49,104 nucleotides of DNA from Chloroflexota bacterium. Its GTDB lineage: Bacteria; Chloroflexota; Anaerolineae; UBA4142. The stretch covers positions 1-49,104 of the forward strand of contig JACQYF010000047.1 of assembly GCA_016208315.1 (NCBI GenBank), in the 5' to 3' direction. Both the position numbers and the translations under genes were made by a program. The notes beneath the pieces are model-generated. The model searched no databases and was not told the DNA's origin. It saw only the letters and a list, made by a program, of their open reading frames with translations. Below are positions 1 to 5,896 of this stretch, piece by piece (within the stretch, counting starts at the first letter, position 1; each line of letters opens with the position of its first letter).

Positions 1-2
1 CC

Positions 3-203
3 ATGACCAACGTGCAGGAAATACAGGCCGCGATCCAATCCCTCCCCCGGGAAGAATACGTGCGCCTGCGGCAGTGGTTTTCAGAACGAGACTGGGAACA
101 ATGGGATCTGCAGATCGAATCCGATTCAGAAGCGGGCAGGTTGGATTTCCTCGTAGAAGAGGCATTAGATGCAAAAGCCAAACGGCGCTTGAAGGCGCTC
201 TAG
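3..203 (+). CDS. small antitoxin-like protein
   Basis: A 66-residue acidic protein starting MTNVQEIQAAIQSLPREEYV. The pattern of a short amphipathic N-terminal segment, a 'LP..EY..L..W' helix and a C-terminal 'LDFLVEEALDAKA' helix resembles small addiction-module antitoxins that precede RelE/ParE-type toxins; I infer the class from this pattern only. No toxin follows: the stop codon is succeeded within 15 bases by an antisense 2-epimerase fragment, so a partner was either lost or never present. The upstream sequence lies outside the window, so promoter and ribosome binding site cannot be judged. It would be the first unit of the cassette series that fills the next 5.7 kb. It could also be an orphan protein of another function. 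Confidence 0.6.
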   Translation: MTNVQEIQAAIQSLPREEYVRLRQWFSERDWEQWDLQIESDSEAGRLDFLVEEALDAKAKRRLKAL

Positions 204-215
204 ATGCATCGAACC

Positions 216-349
216 ACCTGTTCTCGTCGTAATGCTGCCCCGTGTGTACCACCACTCGCGTATGCGGCTGCCGCAAGACCCGGCTCACCGGCGCATGCTG
301 GATAAACTGCGGCCGCGCCCCCACGATCGCAACCACCTTCATCCTACGC
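216..349 (-). pseudogene. UDP-GlcNAc 2-epimerase (WecB/WbpI-like) 5' fragment, copy A
   Basis: Read on the minus strand this stretch encodes only the N-terminal ~45 residues of a WecB/WbpI-family enzyme: VKVVAIVGARPQFI, then a PV.RVLRQ-type segment and HTGQHYDEN. The family is normally ~370 residues long, and nothing of the rest is present. Close copies of the same fragment lie at 2262-2403 and 3287-3448, with shorter ones at 1291-1349 and 5741-5800. The fragment sits directly behind the preceding small gene on the opposite strand. It cannot encode an enzyme; it behaves as a dispersed repeat unit. Confidence 0.8.
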
Positions 350-560
350 AATACTCCCTACGCAATACTCCCTACGCAATACGTCCCTCTCCTGCCTGCA
401 ACTTGCGACCTGCGGCCTGCGACATGTGACGTGAGACATGTGACAAACCACCTCGCAGACGCCGAGCGCAGCAAGGTGCAACCATCGGACCACCCGACTA
501 CCTGATCGCGCAGCATCCCCGTGGGACTACCTGACTACCAAGGTGGCCTCTGGCTATCGA
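346..560. repeat. intergenic mosaic of short-period repeats
   Basis: No gene is seen here. In order the stretch holds repeats of CTACGCAATACTCC (347-385), degenerate 7-bp CCTGCGA-type units with GACATGTGAC variants (395-450), then CCACC/ACTACC-rich words. Positions 505-526 match the 3' end of the DUF4160 remnant at 5440-5462 (ATCGCG.AGCATCCCCGTGGGA), a third scrap of that gene. The same module order recurs behind other cassettes. Confidence 0.75.
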
Positions 561-573
561 ACTAAAACCTGCT

Positions 574-603
574 TTGACAAATCATTGGCGCGACTGCTAT
601 AAT
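574..603 (+). promoter_or_regulatory. sigma70-type promoter of VapB-like cassette
   Basis: TTGACA (574-579), an 18-base spacer and TATAAT (598-603) match the consensus almost perfectly. The start codon of the following gene is ~69 bases downstream. The core and its flanks (GCTTTGACAAATC...ACTGCTATAAT) are nearly repeated at 12778-12807 in front of another two-gene cassette. Confidence 0.85.
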
Positions 604-671
604 AGGCCTGATGTCAAATGTGGCGTGGCACGACCAAGATCACTCGCTTGACGACAAAGGAGAGAGATGCA

Positions 672-893
672 ATGGAAACTTATCGGATCGAAACCATTGT
701 CTCGGCGAATCGAGTCCTCACCATTCGCGGCGTTCCTTTCCGCCCCGGTGCAACGGTGGAGGTAATCATTCTCAGTCATCGCCGCCGAGAGGATCGTGGG
801 GCACGGTATCCTTTGCGCGGTAAGCCGGTTCGCTATACTCGACCGTTTGACAGCGTTGGTGAGGACGAGAAGAGTGGTTCGACCAAGCCCTGA
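672..893 (+). CDS. VapB-like antitoxin, 3' end rearranged
   Basis: The ATG at 672 is chosen because GGAGAG lies just upstream and the alternatives at 611/618 have none. The protein begins METYRIETIVSANRVLTIRG, followed by VPFRPGATVEVIIL, a beta-rich DNA-binding antitoxin pattern, and YPLRGKPVRYTRPFDSVGE, the segment that typically precedes the end of such antitoxins. After VGED the reading frame runs into sequence belonging to the toxin gene in another frame, so the last ~8 residues (ending GSTKP) are probably not native. A deletion joined the antitoxin tail to the middle of its toxin gene. The antitoxin may still be made. Confidence 0.7.
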   Translation: METYRIETIVSANRVLTIRGVPFRPGATVEVIILSHRRREDRGARYPLRGKPVRYTRPFDSVGEDEKSGSTKP

Positions 894-1081
894 GTTACCC
901 TGGAGTGCAGCTGCTTGCCCTGACTCCGGAAATTGCCATCGAGTCTACGCGACTACCCGGTGAATTCCATCGTGACCCAGCTGACCAAATTATCGTAGCC
1001 ACCGCGAGGATCTACGCATGTTCACTGGTCACGTCGGACGATAAGATCCTGAACTATCCTCACGTTACGACGATCCGGTAG
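869..1081 (+). pseudogene. VapC-type PIN-domain toxin, C-terminal half only
   Basis: In the frame beginning GAA at 869 the sequence reads EEWFDQALSYPGVQLLALTP, then EIAIESTRLPGEFHRDPADQ and IIVATARIYACSLVTSDDKI, ending at TAG 1079-1081. This is the C-terminal half of a PIN-domain ribonuclease (DPADQIIVATA carries one acidic metal ligand; LVTSDDKI a further one). The N-terminal half with the first conserved Asp, and the start codon, are missing, because a deletion fused this remnant to the 3' end of the antitoxin gene at about 866-870. It is not expected to be active. Confidence 0.82.
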
Positions 1082-1145
1082 TCAATTAGTCAACTGCCAC
1101 CCGTATTTACCGGAGATGGCGCTAACCACCTATTGAACTATTCCA

Positions 1146-1349
1146 GAGGCATGGCGTGAGTACTTTGGCATCGCGAAGCATCCCCGTGGGAAGAAGTAGA
1201 ACTCGGTCGGCAATGGTGCGAGCCACCAACGTGCGCTTTGCGGGCGGCATGTTATACGTGACCCTCAGCGCGCAACCGCTCGCCGAATAGACCCGGCGTG
1301 GCGCATGATAAACTGCGGCCGCGCCCCCCCAATCGCAACCACCTTCATC
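1146..1349 (+). pseudogene. second, internally deleted copy of DUF4160 tail/DUF2442, plus 2-epimerase scrap D
   Basis: From GAGGCATGG at 1146 this duplicates 5419-5800. It carries the last 17 codons of the DUF4160 remnant (to TAG 1198-1200), the start of the DUF2442 gene (ATG 1213), and its last codons (TAG 1288-1290), but an in-frame block of 180 bp is missing. The copy at 5534-5717 has CTCA at both ends of the missing block, so the loss fits recombination or slippage at a 4-base repeat. It leaves a 25-codon frame. Positions 1291-1349 are the short antisense 2-epimerase fragment joined exactly as in the copy at 5741, so the whole composite was duplicated before the deletion. Confidence 0.85.
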
Positions 1350-1392
1350 CTACGCAATACTCCCTACTGTCCAACTGTGCGACTCGAATTGT

Positions 1393-1421
1393 TTGACCCT
1401 GTATTCTGACAGTGCTATAAT
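1393..1421 (+). promoter_or_regulatory. sigma70-type promoter of VapBC-like cassette
   Basis: TTGACC (1393-1398), a 17-base spacer and TATAAT (1416-1421). The 20 bases CGACTCGAATTGTTTGACCC are identical to those before the promoter at 2557, showing common ancestry of the two upstream regions. Confidence 0.85.
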
Positions 1422-1501
1422 TGCATGGGTGGATGTCGTGCAGATCTTTGTCCTCTACCGCAAGCGCAACCGGTATTCGGGCGACAAAAGGAAGGAATGT
1501 A

Positions 1502-1822
1502 ATGGCAAAACGAGTTACCGACCTGCCAAGCCAGAAAGTCACGGTCGCATTTCCGCAGCCGCTTCTGCGGCAGCTCAAGGAAAAAGTCGCTCCGCGTGAA
1601 CGCGGCGCGTTTATCGTTCAGGCGGTTGCAGAGAAACTCGCTCTACAAGAGCAGTTGACCGCCATCGAAGAATCGGCAGGCATTTGGAGTGCTGAAAGCC
1701 ATCCAGAGTTGAAGACGGATGCAGATATTGATCGCTGGCTCGGTGAGATTCGCCGCACCTGGACTAGACCTTTAAGTGACCGAGAGGCGCAACATGGCAA
1801 GAGCCACCTACCTTCTGGATAG
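1502..1822 (+). CDS. antitoxin of a VapBC-like pair
   Basis: A 106-residue protein read from ATG 1502, which has GGAAGGAAT just upstream; longer in-frame starts at 1421 lack such a site and lie at the promoter -10. The N-terminus (MAKRVTDLPSQKVTVAFPQP) looks like a ribbon-helix-helix strand followed by LLRQLKEKVAPRERGAFIVQ and AVAEKLALQEQL, as in plasmid-type antitoxins; the C-terminal half (HPELKTDADIDRWLGEIR) is acidic and tryptophan-bearing, suitable for toxin wrapping. The gene overlaps the toxin start by 29 bases, so the pair should be translationally coupled and repressed by the complex, as known for such modules. Confidence 0.78.
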   Translation: MAKRVTDLPSQKVTVAFPQPLLRQLKEKVAPRERGAFIVQAVAEKLALQEQLTAIEESAGIWSAESHPELKTDADIDRWLGEIRRTWTRPLSDREAQHGKSHLPSG

Positions 1823-2198
1823 CGGACTACTGATTCGTCATCTGCGCGGCCGCCCGGAAGCGGTACGGATTATGCGCGAGCTTGGCAAGCGTGAACATCT
1901 CTCAATTGCTTCGGTGAGCCGTCTCGAAATCCACGCCGGGATGCACGAACACGAGCGGTATCACACGCAAAAGTTGCTCTCCCGGTTTATTACTTTTCCA
2001 ATGGATTCCGACGTTGCGGAACGGGCGGGTGATTACATCCGGGAGTTTCACAGCCGAGGGGTTACTCTCGCGGTGCCGGATGCGATCATCGCGGCGACTG
2101 CGCTGGTACATGGCCTGACTTTGGTGACCTTCAACCCCAAGGATTTCCCGATGTCGGGCCTGAACCTGTTTCCCACCTCTTCTACCAAGAACGAGTAG
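1794..2198 (+). CDS. vapC: VapC-family PIN-domain toxin
   Basis: A 134-residue protein with the PIN ribonuclease pattern. The first ligand Asp is in YLLDSGLLI (D9), the conserved Glu in SRLEIHAG (E45), the third acidic residue in VPDAIIAATA (D96), and the C-terminal segment LVTFNPKDFPM has Asn114 where many relatives have Asp. Family length is ~130-140, so it looks intact. VapC toxins cleave tRNA or rRNA, using Mg2+ bound by the acidic quartet, and are silenced by the upstream antitoxin. The GAGAGG-like sequence before ATG 1794 lies inside the antitoxin gene. It is followed by a 2-epimerase fragment on the other strand. Family membership is firm; the RNA target is unknown. Confidence 0.88.
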   Translation: MARATYLLDSGLLIRHLRGRPEAVRIMRELGKREHLSIASVSRLEIHAGMHEHERYHTQKLLSRFITFPMDSDVAERAGDYIREFHSRGVTLAVPDAIIAATALVHGLTLVTFNPKDFPMSGLNLFPTSSTKNE

Positions 2199-2261
2199 AC
2201 ACGGAGTAATGAAAGCAATCCGGCTAGTTCGCTCCGGCTATGCAGCAATCTCCAATTCCTC

Positions 2262-2403
2262 AAAGAACACCGCCGACCTGTTCTCGTCGTAATGCTGCCC
2301 CGTGTGTACCACCACTCGCGTATGCGGCTGCCGCAAGACCTGGCTCACCGGCGCATGCTGGATAAACTGCGGCCGCGCCCCCACGATCGAAACCACCTTC
2401 ATC
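2262..2403 (-). pseudogene. UDP-GlcNAc 2-epimerase 5' fragment, copy B
   Basis: On the minus strand it reads VKVVSIVGARPQFI, a RVLRQPHTRV segment, GQHYDENRSAVFFEE and then diverges and stops. It differs from copy A by a few substitutions and extends ~40 bases further. As with the other copies, only the N-terminal Rossmann strand, first loop and GQHYDEN motif survive. Confidence 0.82.
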
Positions 2404-2550
2404 CTATGCTACCTGTGACGTGTGACGTGTGACCTGCAACCTACGACTTGCGACATGTGACGTGAGACATGTGACGAACCACCCAACCACCTCGGAGCGT
2501 AGCGGAGACCCCGCGTACTTTGCGGGGCAACCATCCAACCATACGACTCG
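2404..2550. repeat. intergenic short-period repeats
   Basis: No gene seen. The tract holds CCTGTGA/CGTGTGA/CCTGCAA 7-bp units (2407-2475, with GACATGTGACGTGAGACATG also present at 420-445), then ACCACCCAACCACC and a GC-rich inverted pair around 2505-2528 (ACCCCGCGTACTTTGCGGGG). Confidence 0.7.
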
Positions 2551-2556
2551 AATTGT

Positions 2557-2585
2557 TTGACCCGGTATCTTGAAAGTGTTATAAT
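2557..2585 (+). promoter_or_regulatory. sigma70-type promoter of HNH cassette
   Basis: TTGACC (2557-2562), 17-base spacer, TATAAT (2580-2585). Start codon of the next gene is 28 bases after the -10. Confidence 0.85.
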
Positions 2586-2613
2586 CAAGCCACACCATCA
2601 GAGGAAAATGACT

Positions 2614-3021
2614 ATGCCACAAACGGTGACGATACAACTGCCTGAGGAGACCCTGGTTCGCTACCAGCGCGGGGCGCGGGCCGCGCGTAAGGTGTTGGAA
2701 GAGTTTCTGGTCGAGCGTTTGAAAGATGTGGCCCCGCCTTTGGCCGACACTTTGCCATCGCCCCTACGTGAAGAACTGAGAGAACTTGAGACGACCGATG
2801 ATCAGACGCTCTGGAGCATCGCCCATAGTCAACTGCCGCCCAATCGTCAACGCCTTTATAATCGGCTGTTGCGCAAAAACAGCCAGGGAACGATCACGGT
2901 TCAAGAAAAGCATAAACTCACCGTGCTCGGCGATGAAGCGCGCCGTCTGACCTTGAAAAAAGCGCATGCCTACCTGCTCCTCAAATGGCGTGGGCACTCC
3001 GTCCCCGCGCCCGAAGCATAG
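2614..3021 (+). CDS. conserved protein of the HNH cassette (antitoxin-like)
   Basis: A 135-residue protein. I choose ATG 2614, nine bases after GAGG at 2601-2604, over the ATG at 2608, which is too close to it. The N-terminus (MPQTVTIQLPEETLVRYQRG) has the layout of a ribbon-helix-helix DNA-binding strand, then ARAARKVLEEFLVERL; the rest is helical and charged (LPPNRQRLYNRLLRKNSQGT). Its stop precedes a broken HNH endonuclease gene by 11 bases. Genes of this type commonly sit before small HNH endonucleases in cyanobacteria and Chloroflexota, as far as I recall; whether they are antitoxins is unproved. Confidence 0.72.
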   Translation: MPQTVTIQLPEETLVRYQRGARAARKVLEEFLVERLKDVAPPLADTLPSPLREELRELETTDDQTLWSIAHSQLPPNRQRLYNRLLRKNSQGTITVQEKHKLTVLGDEARRLTLKKAHAYLLLKWRGHSVPAPEA

Positions 3022-3032
3022 CCGAGCCGCCC

Positions 3033-3286
3033 ATGCCCCGCACCCGCATCGCCGCCTCACTCCGCCGCCGCGTCATTGCCGAATCCCACCATCTCCACTA
3101 TTTCATCCCCGTCGCCAACTGTGGCGTGAGCACTTCCGTTGGAGCGAGAATGGCAGCGAGATCATCGGGTTGACTCCAACCGGGCGCACCACGGTGGCTG
3201 CCCTGAACATGAATCACCTTCAGATCGTGCAAGCCCGCCGCCGTTGGGTGCTCGTGGGTTGGCATCCGCCCCAAGAAGACCTGTGA
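3033..3286 (+). pseudogene. HNH endonuclease with its catalytic core deleted
   Basis: The gene starts as expected (ATG 3033: MPRTRIAASLRRRVIAESHH) and ends as expected in another frame (LFHPRRQLWREHFRWSENG, later TGRTTVAALNMNHLQIVQAR and VLVGWHPPQEDL, stop 3284-3286). Between ~3083 and ~3100 the whole middle, which in intact relatives holds the paired cysteines and the HNH residues (about 60 residues), is absent and the frame shifts. The protein cannot be an active nuclease. Confidence 0.82.
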
Positions 3287-3448
3287 GACCGCTTGACCAC
3301 TTTCCTCAAAGAACACCGCCGACATGTTCTCGTCGTAATGCTGCCCCGTGTGTACCAGCACTTTTGTATGCGGCTGCCGCAAGACCCGGCTCACCGGCGC
3401 ATGCTTGATAAACTGCGGCCGCGCCCCCACCATCGCAACCACCTTCAC
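3287..3448 (-). pseudogene. UDP-GlcNAc 2-epimerase 5' fragment, copy C (longest)
   Basis: This is the best preserved copy: from GTG near 3448 it reads VKVVAMVGARPQFIKHAPVS, RVLRQPHTKVLVHTGQHYDE and NMSAVFFEESGQAV before running into the HNH remnant. WecB/WbpI enzymes convert UDP-GlcNAc (or its uronic derivative) to the ManNAc form for surface glycans. Only ~55 of ~370 residues remain. The open frame on this strand continues to 3098 only because the antisense of the HNH remnant happens to lack stops. Confidence 0.85.
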
Positions 3449-3452
3449 TCTA

Positions 3453-3545
3453 CGCAATACTCCCTACGCAATACGCAATACGCAACTCTCTGCGACCTGC
3501 GACTTGTGACCTGTGTGACCTGCCACCTGCAACCTGTGACGTGAC
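3453..3545. repeat. intergenic short-period repeats
   Basis: TACGCAATAC words (3451-3483) followed by CCTGCGA/CTTGTGA/CCTGTGT/CCTGCCA/CCTGCAA 7-bp units up to 3545. Same order as in the tract at 346-450. Confidence 0.75.
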
Positions 3546-3552
3546 AATTACT

Positions 3553-3622
3553 TTGACGCTGTATGATGATGGTGTTATAATCCAGTCGAAAACTATGATT
3601 TTGGGCTGAAAAGTGTTATAAT
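3553..3622 (+). promoter_or_regulatory. promoter of TumA/TumE-like cassette, with duplicated -10 box
   Basis: TTGACG (3553-3558), 17-base spacer, TATAAT (3576-3581). A second GTGTTATAATC lies 41 bases downstream with TATAAT at 3617-3622 but no good -35, so the -10 region has been duplicated. Confidence 0.75.
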
Positions 3623-3648
3623 CAAGCATGAATGCAAGGAGACCGAAT

Positions 3649-3948
3649 ATGATGCTCAATGAAATTCTACAGGATTTGCACGCGCTTGAAATCCGCTTGC
3701 GCGAATACGAAGCGCGGTACGGCGTGGCGTCTGAAGATTTCTACGAGCTGTACAAGCAAGGACTCTTGGATGACGATGGATTCGAGCGTACGACCGAGTT
3801 CACGCGCTGGGCTAGCGCATTTACAATGAAACTGGAACGCGAGCAATCGTTCCGGCAGATTAGCCAACGCTTTGTTTCTTCGCTCCGCACGCAAACGACC
3901 CACGGCGCAATCCAGTTGATTCCCAACCCCGAACTGCAAAAAATCTGA
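3649..3948 (+). CDS. TumA-like antitoxin candidate
   Basis: A 99-residue, largely helical protein. ATG 3649 is preferred because AAGGAGA (3636-3642) lies six bases upstream; an in-frame ATG at 3628 overlaps the second -10 box. Sequence features: ILQDLHALEIRLREYEARYG (long amphipathic helix), a glycine-bearing loop LLDDDGFERTTEFTRWASAF and a second helix LEREQSFRQISQRF. It ends one base before the next gene, so the two should be co-translated. I call it an antitoxin because of that neighbour, whose family is annotated as the TumE toxin; the sequence alone does not prove it. Confidence 0.72.
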   Translation: MMLNEILQDLHALEIRLREYEARYGVASEDFYELYKQGLLDDDGFERTTEFTRWASAFTMKLEREQSFRQISQRFVSSLRTQTTHGAIQLIPNPELQKI

Positions 3949-3949
3949 A

Positions 3950-4384
3950 ATGTTGCCCAAACTGGCAGACTATGAACATATCGTATACGGACTTGCCGAA
4001 TCCTTCCCTTTCATTCGCCGTTCGACATTGGTGGTGATCAGGCACGGACCCGCGTTTGCCGAGGTTACGGGCGAAATCGAGTTCGACAACGATGTTGTTC
4101 TGAGTGTATGGGAAGATCTCAATTTTGAGCGTCGCGTCATCCAGGGCTATAGTTACTCGGTCAGACGCGCTGACGCACGTTCATACTGGTATGATCCTCA
4201 GCCCCATCCCGGAGATCCTGCCCTCGCCAGCACCTTTCCCCATCACAAGCATGTGCCCCCAGATATCAAGCATCATCGCGTTCCCGCCCCAGGCATCAGT
4301 TTTGACCAGCCCAACTTGCCGTTTCTGATCGCAGAGATCGAGCGCGAATTTCTCAACCCGCCGCCCGCTACAGCACCGCTTTGA
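3950..4384 (+). CDS. TumE-family (DUF6516) toxin-like protein
   Basis: A 144-residue protein with the DUF6516/TumE layout: an early strand-rich half (RSTLVVIRHGPAFAEVTGEI, FDNDVVLSVWEDLNFERRVI), a YSYSVRRADARSYWYDPQPH segment and the family hallmark TFPHHKHVPPDIKHHRVP, rich in histidines. TumE proteins are annotated as toxins of two-gene modules; their target is, to my knowledge, not established. Length is normal. No SD is visible beyond the coupling to the upstream gene. A CTACGCAAT repeat word follows its stop within ten bases. Confidence 0.75.
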   Translation: MLPKLADYEHIVYGLAESFPFIRRSTLVVIRHGPAFAEVTGEIEFDNDVVLSVWEDLNFERRVIQGYSYSVRRADARSYWYDPQPHPGDPALASTFPHHKHVPPDIKHHRVPAPGISFDQPNLPFLIAEIEREFLNPPPATAPL

Positions 4385-4477
4385 CTTGCTACGCAATCCG
4401 CACTACTCACTACCCGACTATTGAACTATTCGACTATCCAACTACCTAACCACCCAACCACCCAACCACCTAACTAC
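4385..4477. repeat. intergenic short-period repeats
   Basis: CTACGCAATCC word, then (CACTACCCGACTATTGAACT)-like 8-9-bp words and an 8-bp CCACCCAA array (4440-4477, running on into the 3' end of the minus-strand pseudogene). Confidence 0.75.
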
Positions 4478-5114
4478 CTAACTCCCCAACCCCACCCCCC
4501 GGTACACCAACCCCGCTGCCTTTGCCGCCCGCGCGTCGAACACGCGCCGCCCGTCAATCAGGATCGGCGTTCGCAACACTCGCTTGAGCGCCGCCAGATC
4601 GAGGGCGCGATACTGCTTGTGCGCCACCATCACCACCGCCGCATCGCAGCCCTGCAAACGCTCCAACAGATCGCCTTCTGAAACACCCGCCCAATTCCCC
4701 GTTGTTCAGATACGCTTTGAGCGCGATCACCGCCGGATTAAAGCGTTCGATGTGCCCCACCATGAGCCGTACCCCGGCCTTGTCGGCGGCGGCGATCATT
4801 TCCCGTCCCTGTTCCACGTCGGCGGCGATCGGCTTTTCGACCAGCAAGTGAATCTTGCGCTCGATCACTTGCCGCGCCACGTCGAGATGGTCCTCGGTCG
4901 GTACGGCCAGGGTGACCGCGTCCGGCTGTTGCTCGTCCAGCAGTTGGATATAGTCCGTGTAACTCCGCGTGCCATACCGTCGCGCAATATTTTGAACGGC
5001 TTGCGCGTTCATATCCGCCACGCCCACCAATTCCACGTCCGGCATCTCGGAATAGACGCGGGCGTGATTGCGCCCCATTTCCCCCACGCCGATAACGGCA
5101 ACCTTGAGTGTCAC
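4478..5114 (-). pseudogene. chimera of WbpB-like oxidoreductase and WbpA-like UDP-sugar dehydrogenase
   Basis: From ATG 5114 the first ~142 residues are the NAD-binding half of a Gfo/Idh/MocA oxidoreductase: VAVIGVGEMGRNHARVYSEM, the EKPI motif in HLLVEKPIAADVEQG, and MVGHIERFNPAVIAL. At about 4680-4690 the frame shifts, and the next 65 residues (ending 4478) are the C-terminus of a UDP-GlcNAc/UDP-glucose 6-dehydrogenase: DAAVVMVAHKQYRALDLAAL, RTPILIDGRRVFDARAAKAA, GLVYRGVG. In Pseudomonas such enzymes (WbpB and WbpA) act with the 2-epimerase WbpI on UDP-GlcNAc uronic derivatives. A deletion has removed the C-terminal half of one and the N-terminal ~80% of the other; neither activity can remain. 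Confidence 0.85.
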
Positions 5115-5304
5115 TTTGTTTTCTCTGTGTCCCCTGTGTTCCCTGCGGCAGGCCGAGCAGTTCTGTTCACCTGGCTCGCGATGGCTTCGAGGTCGCTTAT
5201 ACCAATTCGCTCAGTGTAAATTCCGTCGAAGGGTGCGAATGCGGATAAGGATTGGGCAAAATCGTAAGCATTATTCTTTGAGGATGTGGTATAATATTAT
5301 CTAG

Positions 5305-5469
5305 AAAACCAAGATCTGGCTGGCGACAATTTCGGTTGAGTGGAATCGCGGCTATAACCAACGTGAGCTTTACAAACTTCTGAGAATCGCGCGCGAGAAT
5401 CGCGCAACCTTGATGGAGGCATGGCGTGAGTACTTTGGCATCGCGAAGCATCCCCGTGGGAAGAAGTAG
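5305..5469 (+). pseudogene. DUF4160 protein, C-terminal part
   Basis: In the frame opened by the stop at 5302-5304 the sequence reads KIWLATISVEWNRGYNQREL, YKLLRIARENRATLMEAWRE, YFGIAKHPRGKK, stop 5467-5469. This is the C-terminal half of a DUF4160-type protein; the N-terminal half with its start codon is gone. A TATAAT occurs at 5290-5295 but without a convincing -35. DUF4160 genes are normally paired with DUF2442, as here and at 16.2-16.9 kb. Confidence 0.75.
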
Positions 5470-5482
5470 AACTCGGTCGGCA

Positions 5483-5740
5483 ATGGTGCGAGCCACTAAC
5501 GTGCGCTTTGCGGGCGGCATGTTATACGTGACCCTCAACGACGGTCGCCAAGTCGGGCTACCGTTGCGCAAAACCAAGTGGCTCAAATGGCTGGCACACG
5601 CGACACCCCGCCAACGTAAGCGATGGACGATTGAGCCGTTGGGTGATGCCTCGGACGAAGTGCGTCCGCTTTATTGGAACGAGTTGGACGATGGCATCGA
5701 GATTTGCCACTTACTCAGCGCGCAATCGCTCGCCGAATAG
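5483..5740 (+). CDS. DUF2442 domain protein
   Basis: An 85-residue protein read from ATG 5483: MVRATNVRFAGGMLYVTLND, GRQVGLPLRKTKWLKWLAHA, then WTIEPLGDASDEVRPLYWNE and LDDGIEICHLLSA. The strand 'V.F.GG.LYV.L.DGR.V..PL' and the 'W..LDEDIS'-type end (here WNELDDGIEICHLL) are DUF2442 hallmarks. DUF2442 and DUF4160 are thought to form a toxin-antitoxin-like pair; the partner here is truncated. Possible SD: TCGG only, weak, so it may depend on coupling to the remnant upstream. A deleted copy lies at 1213-1290. Confidence 0.8.
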   Translation: MVRATNVRFAGGMLYVTLNDGRQVGLPLRKTKWLKWLAHATPRQRKRWTIEPLGDASDEVRPLYWNELDDGIEICHLLSAQSLAE

Positions 5741-5890
5741 ACCCGGAGTGGCGCATGATAAACTGCGGCCGCGCCCCCACCATCGCAACAACCTTCACCG
5801 TACGCCATACTCCCTATGCAATACGCACCACGCCATCCAACCACCCAACCACCCAACCGCTTCGCGCAACTACCAAACGATCCAACTTCC
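5741..5890. repeat. 2-epimerase scrap E and short-period repeats
   Basis: 5741-5800 is antisense to the first ~16 codons of the 2-epimerase gene (VKVVAMVGARPQFI on minus), joined to the DUF2442 stop exactly as at 1291. It is followed by TACGCCATACTCCC words and an 8-bp CCACCCAA array (5830-5860), then ATCCAACTTCC words reaching the 3' end of the permease gene. Confidence 0.8.
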
Positions 5891-5896
5891 AACTTT

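Noticed and set aside
216..5800. Classical integron cassette array
   Set aside because: No tyrosine integrase, no attC-type R/L box pairs, and the shared tail is a recognisable coding fragment of a 2-epimerase; cassettes hold two genes with their own promoters.
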